Part shown: positions 15,544 through 22,133 of the stretch, piece after piece
Layout of the letters: every line of letters begins with the position of its first letter
How positions within the stretch are numbered: position 1 is the first letter of the stretch
From: Chloroflexota bacterium
GTDB lineage: Bacteria; Chloroflexota; Anaerolineae; Caldilineales; Caldilineaceae
Reading direction: 5' to 3'
DNA: 30,990 bases
Assembly: GCA_003451595.1 (NCBI GenBank)
Contig: DMDA01000027.1
Location: 45,972-76,961, forward strand
Position numbers and translations under genes: made by a program
The notes under the pieces: model-generated
What the model was told of the DNA's origin: nothing
Seen by the model: only the letters and a program-made list of their open reading frames with translations
Databases searched by the model: none

Positions 15544-16818
15544 ATGTTGCGTGTTCACAAACGATGGCTGCTCATTGCTGTCTTTCTCCTGGCCGGATGT
15601 ACGCCGCTGTCAAAGGATATGATGCATCCCGCCCCGCTCATATTCCTCCTCTCCGGCGATCCTGCGGATGAGGCTGCATATCGCACACTGGTTGCCGACT
15701 TCATGGCCGCCAATGCGGATGTGTCGGTCGAGCTCCTCAACATTCCGAGTGGCGGTGATTTTCGCCGGCGGTTGGCGGCAGACTTTGCTGCCAACACGCC
15801 GCCAGACATCTTCTTGATCAACTATCGTCATCTCGGTCCATTTGTGGCGCGCGCCGCAGTTGCACCCGTTGACGGCTGGCTGGAACGCAGCCCAACGCTT
15901 ACGCGCAGCGACTTCTATCCGCAAGCATTGGAGGCCTTTACCTGGCAAGAGCAACTCCAATGTATGCCACAAAACATGTCGAGTCCTGTCATCTACTACA
16001 ACCGAGATTTGTTCGCTGCCGCAGGTCTGCCCGATCCGACTGCTGACTGGACGTGGGCGGATTTTGTGGCGACAGCGCGTATGCTGACACGCGACCTGAA
16101 CGGCGACGCTGTGATCGACCAATATGGCTTTGGGGTCACGCCGTCCCTGGTGCGGACGGCGCCTTTTGTGTGGATGAACGGCGGCGAATTGGTCGATGCA
16201 CCGGCCGCCCCGACACGCCTGACGCTTGACAGCCCGGCGGCGCGGGAGGCGTTGGCGTGGTTTGTGGCCTTGCAGACCGAACATCACGTCGTGCCCGATG
16301 CAGTCGCAGAGGCCGCTGAAAGCAGTCTGAGCCGCTTTCTCAACGGGCGGCTGGCTATGTACATGGAAAGCCGGCGTGCAACGCCAGAGTTTCGGCAGAT
16401 CAACGCGTTCGACTGGGACGTGGCGCCCCTGCCGGTGGGTAAGCAGTCGGCCTCTATCCTGCACAGCGACGCTTATTGCATTGCCGCCGCTAGCCCGCAT
16501 CAGGATGCCGCCTGGCGTTTTGTAGAATTTGCCAATACGCGTGAGGGTCAGCGCATTCTGGCGCAAAGCGGTCGCACCGTCCCCTCACGCCTCGACCTGG
16601 CGGATTCGCCAGATTTTCTTGCCCCGTCGGCAAAACCTGCCAACAGCCGCATCTTTATTGACGCCATCCCGACGCTGCGCAGTTTTCCCTTGCTGCCAAC
16701 CTGGAGAGACATCGAGGGCATAGTGGATACAGAGCTGGCGCAGGCCTTCTACGGACAGATTCCGCTCGACGCAGCCATCCGCAACGCCGAAGCACGCAGT
16801 GCGGAGTTCTTTCGATAA
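15544..16818 (+). CDS. ABC importer solute-binding lipoprotein (extracellular family 1)
   Basis: A 424-residue lipoprotein. The signal is RWLLIAVFLLAGC with lipobox Cys19. The mature part has the family 1 binding-protein pattern: YRTLVADFMAANADVSVELL, FAANTPPDIFLINYRHLGPF, MSSPVIYYNRDLFAAAGLPDP, WTWADFVATARMLT, and FLNGRLAMYMESR near the hinge. Such proteins usually bind sugars or polyols, but with these enzyme neighbours another solute is possible. AAAGGGGAG precedes the ATG (about 5 bases). The gene ends with TAA at 16816-16818, directly against the stop of the convergent MtaB gene, leaving no room for an intergenic terminator. Confidence 0.9.
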   Translation: MLRVHKRWLLIAVFLLAGCTPLSKDMMHPAPLIFLLSGDPADEAAYRTLVADFMAANADVSVELLNIPSGGDFRRRLAADFAANTPPDIFLINYRHLGPFVARAAVAPVDGWLERSPTLTRSDFYPQALEAFTWQEQLQCMPQNMSSPVIYYNRDLFAAAGLPDPTADWTWADFVATARMLTRDLNGDAVIDQYGFGVTPSLVRTAPFVWMNGGELVDAPAAPTRLTLDSPAAREALAWFVALQTEHHVVPDAVAEAAESSLSRFLNGRLAMYMESRRATPEFRQINAFDWDVAPLPVGKQSASILHSDAYCIAAASPHQDAAWRFVEFANTREGQRILAQSGRTVPSRLDLADSPDFLAPSAKPANSRIFIDAIPTLRSFPLLPTWRDIEGIVDTELAQAFYGQIPLDAAIRNAEARSAEFFR

Positions 16819-18189
16819 TCAGGCCGGCAGGACATCACCGTGCAGGACATCACCGTGCAGGACATCGCCAGCCAACGCCTGCAACCGCACGGGGAACAGA
16901 CGATTGTGAAGCTCGACTGCATGCGGAGCAATGGCCGCCACGCGCAGGTAGTTGTCGGTGAGACCAAACCACAGGCGACCTGGCTGGTCAGTCAGCGGTT
17001 GACCATTACCCTCGAAGAGCACTGGGCGCGTGGCGCCGAGAAAGCGCACACGCTCCTGGTGACCGGTCGTGGCCACTACAGCCTGCATCTGGCGCAGCCG
17101 GGTGCGCTTGACGTCGCTTGACAGTTGACCGGCAAAGGTGGCGGCAGCCGTGCCTGTGCGTGCGCTGAAGGGGAAGAGGTGAGCGTGTGTAAAGCGCATC
17201 TCTGCAACGAAATCCAACCCTGCGGCAAAATCGGCGTCTGTTTCGCCGGGAAACCCGACGATCAGGTCGGTGGTTAGAATCAGGTCAGGGATGGCAGCGC
17301 GCGCATCGGCCACCAGGCGGCGAAAGCTGGCGGTCGTGCAGCGCCGCGCCATTGCTCGCAACTGACGATCCGTGCCAGCCTGTAAAGGCAAATGCAGATG
17401 GGGACAGAGGCGTCCTGGCCAGCGCGACCAGAGATCGAAAAAACCGTCGGCCAGTTCCCAGGGTTCCAGGCTGCTCAGGCGCAAGCGCGGGATATCAGTC
17501 TCTGTCAACAGGGCGGCGATCAGGGTCTTCAGGTCGCAGCGTGAGACGCCAGTCAAATCACGGCCATAGCTGCCCAGATGCACGCCGGTCAACACCACCT
17601 CCATGACGCCTGCGTCTGCCGCACGTTGCACCTCCGCAACCACATCGGCCAAGGGGCGGCTGCGACTATCGCCGCGCAGGGTCGTGACGATGCAGAAGGT
17701 GCAGCGATTGTTGCAACCATCCTGCACCTTGATAAAGGCACGCGTACGCGATTGACGCTGTTCACTCTCGACAGATGGCCTCTCGCCAAAAGGTGAAAAT
17801 GGCGCGCCATCCGGCTGCATCTGCATCAGCAAATCGACGTCGTCGAGTTCGGCGCTCCACGGTTCGAGAAGAGCGGCCAGCATCTCCTTGCGGTCGTTGC
17901 TGGCGACGAGCTGCACACCAGGGAGTGCAGCTGCCTGGTGCGGATACAGCGTCGCCCAGCAACCAGTGACGGCGATGCGCGCCTGGGGATTGGCACGCTG
18001 GAGCGCGCCCAGGCGTTTGCGCGAATCGCGCTCAGCCCCTGTCGTCACGGCGCAAGAGTTGAAAACGATCACTTGCGCCTGCTCCGGTGCGGCGACGATG
18101 GTATGCCCTGCGCTGCGCAGCTGCCCGGCGAGCGTTTCCATTTCGCTATAGTTCAGACGACAGCCGATCTGATCGAAAAAAATGCGCAT
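16819..18189 (-). CDS. mtaB: tRNA (t6A37) methylthiotransferase MtaB
   Basis: A 456-residue radical-SAM enzyme that converts t6A37 to ms2t6A37 in ANN-decoding tRNAs. The N-terminal UPF0004 domain has the three cluster cysteines Cys10, Cys46 and Cys77 (FFDQIGCRLN, NSCAVTT, TGCWAT). The radical-SAM motif is CNNRCTFC (Cys159, 163, 166), followed by TGVHLGSYG and LHLPLQAGTDRQL. A TRAM-like domain forms the C-terminal 60-70 residues. FFDQIGCRLNYSE and the lack of the MiaB-type sequence favour MtaB over MiaB. The last residues are a perfect tandem repeat (GDVLH twice, then GDVLPA). The start at 18189 is the first in frame with the complete UPF0004 domain. Confidence 0.92.
   Translation of the reverse strand: MRIFFDQIGCRLNYSEMETLAGQLRSAGHTIVAAPEQAQVIVFNSCAVTTGAERDSRKRLGALQRANPQARIAVTGCWATLYPHQAAALPGVQLVASNDRKEMLAALLEPWSAELDDVDLLMQMQPDGAPFSPFGERPSVESEQRQSRTRAFIKVQDGCNNRCTFCIVTTLRGDSRSRPLADVVAEVQRAADAGVMEVVLTGVHLGSYGRDLTGVSRCDLKTLIAALLTETDIPRLRLSSLEPWELADGFFDLWSRWPGRLCPHLHLPLQAGTDRQLRAMARRCTTASFRRLVADARAAIPDLILTTDLIVGFPGETDADFAAGLDFVAEMRFTHAHLFPFSARTGTAAATFAGQLSSDVKRTRLRQMQAVVATTGHQERVRFLGATRPVLFEGNGQPLTDQPGRLWFGLTDNYLRVAAIAPHAVELHNRLFPVRLQALAGDVLHGDVLHGDVLPA
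16828..16869 (-). repeat. 15-bp tandem repeat encoding the MtaB C-terminus
   Basis: CAGGACATCACCGTG occurs at 16828-16842 and 16843-16857, with a partial third unit at 16858-16869. It encodes the GDVLH repeats at the end of MtaB, in frame and just before the stop. Confidence 0.9.
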
Positions 18190-18335
18190 GTTCGAATCGC
18201 CTGCTCCCCTCTACGTAGGTGTTGGCGCGTGCCATGGATTGCGACGCAGAGTATACAAGATGAAACGCAGGCGCGCGAAAATCGTCGGGGAGTCAGAATA
18301 TCAGAAGACGCAGTCAGTCTGGCTTGGCGATGTTG

Positions 18336-18458
18336 TTACATTCCCCCGGCCGCAGCGCCGCTCGCCACGATCAAGAAGCCGAGGACGCCGATAATCCCCA
18401 GGATCAGCATCACATAAAAGAGGCCAGAATATCCATTTTGATTGCCTTGATTGTCCAC
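18336..18458 (-). CDS. 40-residue single-helix membrane peptide
   Basis: A small gene with GTG start at 18456-18458 and TAA at 18336-18338. GGAGGG (18463-18468) lies 4-5 bases before the GTG, an excellent ribosome site. The product has a short Asn/Gln/Gly-rich start (DNQGNQNGYSG), one hydrophobic segment of about 20 residues (LFYVMLILGIIGVLGFLIVA), and a Gly/Ala end (SGAAAGGM). It lies between the glycosyltransferase and mtaB on the same strand. I know of no family for it; the amphipathic head and glycine-patterned helix suggest a membrane-inserted peptide that may bind another membrane protein. An upstream GTG at 18468-18470 is the alternative start but has no ribosome site. Confidence 0.6.
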   Translation of the reverse strand: MDNQGNQNGYSGLFYVMLILGIIGVLGFLIVASGAAAGGM

Positions 18459-18611
18459 GTTGCCCTCCACAACGCTTGCGAAAGGCTCCGAAGTAGGCGG
18501 CGTATTCAGCGACGCGGAGCGAGTAGACTGTACGCAATAGTGTATGACGAAGTAGGGAGGGAAAAGATACGGAGAGTTTGGCGCGCCAGCGCAGACGAGC
18601 GGCGCAAGGCG

Positions 18612-19826
18612 TCAGGCGGTTAACGCCATGTTCGTAAAGTGGGCGATGTAGCGTTGCGCCAGGTGCGGCCACCCCAGCTCGTCCTCAATGCGTTGGCGGG
18701 CAGCCATCCCCATGCGCTGGCGCAACGCAGGGTTCGCTGCCAGCAAGGCCAGCGCCGCCGCCAGCGTAACAGGGTCCTGCTCCGGCACAATGATGCCGGT
18801 GACGCCGTCCACAACCGCCAGCGGATTGCCAGCCACAGGCGTGCCGATCACGGGCTTGCCACAGCTCATGGCATCGAGCACGCAGACATTCAGCCCGTCG
18901 GCCGGGCGGCTCACCGACGGCATGGCCAGCAGGTCTGCCATGTTGTAGTACCTGCTAATCTCCGTCTTAGGCACATTGCCGACCCAGCGCAGCCGCTCGC
19001 CTACGCCCAGCTCTGCCGCCAGTATCTGCCAGGCAGCCTTGTTATCGCCCTCGCCCACCATCACGCCGATGATCGGCAGTTCCCGCAGAATGGGATCAGC
19101 CAGGGCGCGGATCAGCACGTCAAAGCCTTTCTTGGGCACCATCCGCCCCACGCACAACGCCACGACCGCATCTGGTGCAATCGCCAACTGCTGGCGCAAT
19201 GCCGCCACACCCGTCGCGTCTGGACGTAGCGCTTTCGGGTCGGTGCCGTAGATAATCATATCGAAACGGCGCAAGTCTGCACCCAGCGGGATGACAGCGT
19301 CGCGCAGGTCAGCGCTGTTGGCGGTGAGCAGCGTCGCCTGTTGCAACGCAAAACGCGCCATCGCCCGGAAGAGTGGATTGCTGCGCGCCACTTGTGCATC
19401 AGAACCAGGGATCGAGATCGCCAACGGAATGCCCAACTGACGGCTGACCACTGCAGCAATAAAGCCATTGGGCAACAACCAATGGGCATGCAGTACGGCA
19501 GGACGATCCCGGCGAGCATCCGCCATCACTGCCTGGATGCCACGCACAAAAAGCGCAGGGCTGAGTGCATATGCCTCCAGCCGCAGCGCCAGGTCGGAGT
19601 GCATTGTGCGCATGTAGCCCAGCCTGTGCAGCTTGTCAGGCCAGGCATACCGATAGAGCCGCAGCTGCACCGCTCCATCCAGCGGACGACGATAGGCCGG
19701 ATCGTAGGGCGCCCACACCGTCACCCGCTGCCGCCGCGCCAGCTCCTCGCACAACGCTTCGACGAAGGTGCCGCTGAAGTCTCCAGAAAAACGTGGATAA
19801 TTGTGCGTCAACACACCAATATGCAT
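18612..19826 (-). CDS. GT4-family glycosyltransferase
   Basis: A 404-residue GT-B fold enzyme that transfers a sugar from a nucleotide-sugar donor; the acceptor is unknown but probably an envelope lipid or polysaccharide. The N-terminal domain begins MHIGVLTHNYPRFSGDFSGTF. The C-terminal domain has CVGRMVPKKGFDVLIRA, VMVGEGDNKAAW, and PADGLNVCVLDAMSCGKPVI. The usual second Glu of the EX7E motif is Asp here (VLDAM). ATG at 19826 gives the correct N-terminus; a longer in-frame start at 19916 would add 30 residues that run through a repeat and are not typical. The ribosome site is weak. No other polysaccharide genes are adjacent. Confidence 0.88.
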   Translation of the reverse strand: MHIGVLTHNYPRFSGDFSGTFVEALCEELARRQRVTVWAPYDPAYRRPLDGAVQLRLYRYAWPDKLHRLGYMRTMHSDLALRLEAYALSPALFVRGIQAVMADARRDRPAVLHAHWLLPNGFIAAVVSRQLGIPLAISIPGSDAQVARSNPLFRAMARFALQQATLLTANSADLRDAVIPLGADLRRFDMIIYGTDPKALRPDATGVAALRQQLAIAPDAVVALCVGRMVPKKGFDVLIRALADPILRELPIIGVMVGEGDNKAAWQILAAELGVGERLRWVGNVPKTEISRYYNMADLLAMPSVSRPADGLNVCVLDAMSCGKPVIGTPVAGNPLAVVDGVTGIIVPEQDPVTLAAALALLAANPALRQRMGMAARQRIEDELGWPHLAQRYIAHFTNMALTA

Positions 19827-19884
19827 GAGAGGAGTGTAGCATCTCTTCCAGGACTCGAAGAAAACGGGAAAGGGGTACGATCGC

Positions 19885-19915
19885 CGAATCCTCCCAATCT
19901 CTGAATCTCCACTCA
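19885..19915. repeat. Half copy of the GAGATTR heptad repeat (R5)
   Basis: Only the CAATCTC-type arm is recognisable (CCCAATCTCTGAATCTCCAC), in the gap between the glycosyltransferase start and the LysM gene. No complementary arm lies close by. Confidence 0.5.
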
Positions 19916-19921
19916 CCGATC

Positions 19922-19954
19922 AAAAAGCCGGGATTCCCTCTGGAACCCCGGCTT
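19922..19954 (-). terminator. Rho-independent terminator of the LysM-protein gene
   Basis: The hairpin 19925-19954 has an 8-bp stem (AAGCCGGG with CCCGGCTT), one A/C mismatch, then four pairs (TTCC/GGAA) and a CTCT loop. On the minus strand it is followed by five T (complement of 19922-19926). It lies about 160 bases past the stop of the gene ending at 20116. Confidence 0.8.
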
Positions 19955-20044
19955 GAGCGCTGCTATTCGGTTGTCAGGCATCTACGACAGACGCCAACGC
20001 CGGCCCCCCGCCAACGAATCTGACAACGGATTCAGGCAGCATTC

Positions 20045-20085
20045 CGATAGAAGCAGGCACGCAACGATTGCGTGCTACTCTATCG
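20045..20085 (-). other. 3'-UTR hairpin of the LysM-protein gene
   Basis: An outer stem CGATAG/CTATCG (20045-20050 with 20080-20085) and an inner stem CACGCAA/TTGCGTG (20058-20064 with 20068-20074) with loop CGA. It lies between the stop at 20116 and the terminator. The function is not known; it may protect the mRNA 3' end. Confidence 0.5.
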
Positions 20086-20115
20086 AGCAAACCTGAGTCG
20101 CCCGGTTTTGTAGAC

Positions 20116-21705
20116 TTACGGCACACAGACCGAGTCACCGGGGTAGACATAGTAGTGCGGGCGGCTATAGACCCACGAGTTGGCCGCCAGCATTGCGCTG
20201 GCCGACACGCCGTAGGCAGCGCCGATACCGTACAGGCTGTCACCGGCCTGCACCGTCACCGTGTAGCGGCAGCTACCCGACGAACCACCCTGGGCGGGGC
20301 CATAGATCACGCTTTCCCAGTGACCGACCTGCTGGTTCTCGAAATCCCGCACCTTGACCGGCGAACCGGGTTTGCTGGGCAGACGCACGTTATAGCAGAG
20401 CGAGGTGTGCGGCAGCCAGCCAGCGCGTTGCTCTTCGCAAATTTGGTAGCGGGCGCCAGGCACACGGTAGTCATTCGTCGCAAAGTCGAAGCGGTAGTTG
20501 CCCAGACCATCAGTCAAGACATAGGCAGTGCCATCTTCCTCAGTGCCATTGACCGGCAGCGCGCCGCCCGTGTCCAACGGCTTGATCGTGATCTTCCAGC
20601 CTGGAATGCCAACCTTGCCGTTAGTGTCGATCTTGCGACCGATGAAGCTATAGCCGAAGTCCTGCTCGTTGATAAAATTCACCTCAACGCAAGAATCAGC
20701 CTGCGTGACTTCTGCGGTGAAGCCAGTCGGATAGGCCGGCGCCCAACCCGCACGCAACTCTTCGACCACCGTGTACGGGCCAAAGGGCAGGTTACTGAAG
20801 GTGACCTTGCCAGAGGCATCCGTATAGCCAGTGGCGACGACGGTGCCGTTGGCGCGCTTGACGGTCATCTTCCAGCCCGGCAGCGGTGTGGCGGCTTCGC
20901 CTTCGAGCACGGGCACGTCATATTTATAGACGTCAATGCAACCATGTTCGGTGACGCGATTCTTGAAGCGCAGATATTGCGGGTCAGGTTTGCCGTCCTG
21001 ATCCTCGTCCTTCCACTCGACCAACAACGACTGCCGCCCATCGGTCGGCACGATCGGTGTGTAGCTGACGCCTGCCGGTGCATATTCCTTGAAGTTCCAC
21101 TGACCTTCCGTCAGGTAGAAGATCGCCTGGCCTTGCGGGAAGCCCTTGTTGATATTCCCGGTGACTTCCTCCACCGGCGACGCAAACCAGTTGCCTCGCG
21201 CCGGCTCGGCGCGGATCGTCCAGCCATTCAGCGGCATGTGCTGATCGTCGATCTTCGTGACGACGACTGGCACGCGACGCACGAGTTTCCAGCGCACCTG
21301 GACGCACTTATCGTTGCCATAGGTCAACGGCACATCGAAGGTCAAAGCTGTGATGCCCTCCCATGGCCCATTCACAGTTGGATCCATGGAGAAGGTCCAG
21401 TCACCGACGGAAAGCCCTTCCTCGATCTTAAACTTGCCATCACTATCGGTTGTCACAGTGGACGGTGCATCGGCGCTGCCAGCCGGCCCATAATTGATGG
21501 TCCAGGTGTAGTCGCTGAGCAGAACTTCGTTGAAGTTGATGACGGAACCCTCGACGCAGATTTTGTCGTTGGGCGTCACCGCGGGGTTTTGATCTTGAGC
21601 ATACGCGCTGACCATGGGGATCAGCAGTCCCAGCGCCAGGATTACTGCCAGAAGCGTCCGCACACGCCAAGGCAACCACTGTCGCTGACTGGTCTTACCA
21701 GACAT
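20116..21705 (-). CDS. Secreted multi-domain (SpaA/CNA-B-like) protein with C-terminal LysM
   Basis: A 529-residue exported protein. The signal peptide ends at SAYAQ (about residue 36). Most of the protein is a series of Ig-like beta-sandwich domains of the SpaA/carboxypeptidase-regulatory type. Repeated signatures are LNGWTIRAEPARG, LPGWKMTVKRANGTVVATG and IPGWKITIKPLDTGG, each followed by a TD.G.G.Y/F.F.L..G.Y.V.EE.R.GW pattern. Several Cys recur at corresponding positions (CVEG, CVQV, CIDV, CVEV, CYNV). The C-terminal 47 residues are a LysM domain (YTVTVQAGDSLYGIGAAYGV). The protein probably sits on the cell surface, held by LysM to glycan. The ribosome site is TGAAAGGAGA (21711-21720). 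It has its own terminator, so it is monocistronic. Confidence 0.85.
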   Translation of the reverse strand: MSGKTSQRQWLPWRVRTLLAVILALGLLIPMVSAYAQDQNPAVTPNDKICVEGSVINFNEVLLSDYTWTINYGPAGSADAPSTVTTDSDGKFKIEEGLSVGDWTFSMDPTVNGPWEGITALTFDVPLTYGNDKCVQVRWKLVRRVPVVVTKIDDQHMPLNGWTIRAEPARGNWFASPVEEVTGNINKGFPQGQAIFYLTEGQWNFKEYAPAGVSYTPIVPTDGRQSLLVEWKDEDQDGKPDPQYLRFKNRVTEHGCIDVYKYDVPVLEGEAATPLPGWKMTVKRANGTVVATGYTDASGKVTFSNLPFGPYTVVEELRAGWAPAYPTGFTAEVTQADSCVEVNFINEQDFGYSFIGRKIDTNGKVGIPGWKITIKPLDTGGALPVNGTEEDGTAYVLTDGLGNYRFDFATNDYRVPGARYQICEEQRAGWLPHTSLCYNVRLPSKPGSPVKVRDFENQQVGHWESVIYGPAQGGSSGSCRYTVTVQAGDSLYGIGAAYGVSASAMLAANSWVYSRPHYYVYPGDSVCVP

Positions 21706-21720
21706 ACGACTCTCCTTTCA

Positions 21721-22061
21721 AAAGAGTAGACTGTTGTTGGGGTATATTGTTCACCAAAAACGTTGAGTACTATGCGCTGCGCTTTGTGCTGCTCACATGG
21801 CGTGCTCCTTTCGCAAAGAATCTTGCAAACATGGATGCGATTGGCGGCCCTCCGTGAAACAAGATTCGTTGACAAGTCTACCATGATTTTTGCGAGAGTG
21901 CAAGAGGTTTTCATAATGTAATGCCAGGAAATTTGGAGAGATACGCCAATTGTCTACACGGGGATGGTCTATTTCAAGAGAAATGAGATCGATCCTGGCA
22001 ATTTCTAGTGGCTATTTTTGTGGGAGAGCGAGTAGCTGTGGATCGCAAAATAAATTGAGGC
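21721..22061. other. Intergenic region before the LysM-protein gene
   Basis: About 340 AT-richer bases hold the 5' region of the LysM-protein gene. A TTGACA at 21869-21874 on the plus strand has no fitting -10. No gene, RNA or firm promoter was found. Confidence 0.4.
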
Positions 22062-22133
22062 AGAGATCAGGAGATTGAGCGATTGGGGGATTGACATTCG
22101 TCTCCAGTCACCAATCTCCTGATCTCTCAATCT
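22062..22133. repeat. Heptad inverted repeat, copy R4
   Basis: The left arm (22062-22092: AGAGATCAGGAGATTGAG, GATTGGGGGATTG) and right arm (22108-22133: CACCAATCTCCTGATCTCTC and following) are largely complementary. The right arm ends at the base beside the aminopeptidase stop (TAG at 22134-22136). Confidence 0.75.

Noticed and set aside
20068..21729. Plus-strand frame of 553 codons covering the LysM-protein gene
   Set aside because: The minus strand has the signal peptide, repeated beta-domains, LysM, ribosome site and terminator; the plus frame is an antisense open frame typical of GC-rich DNA.
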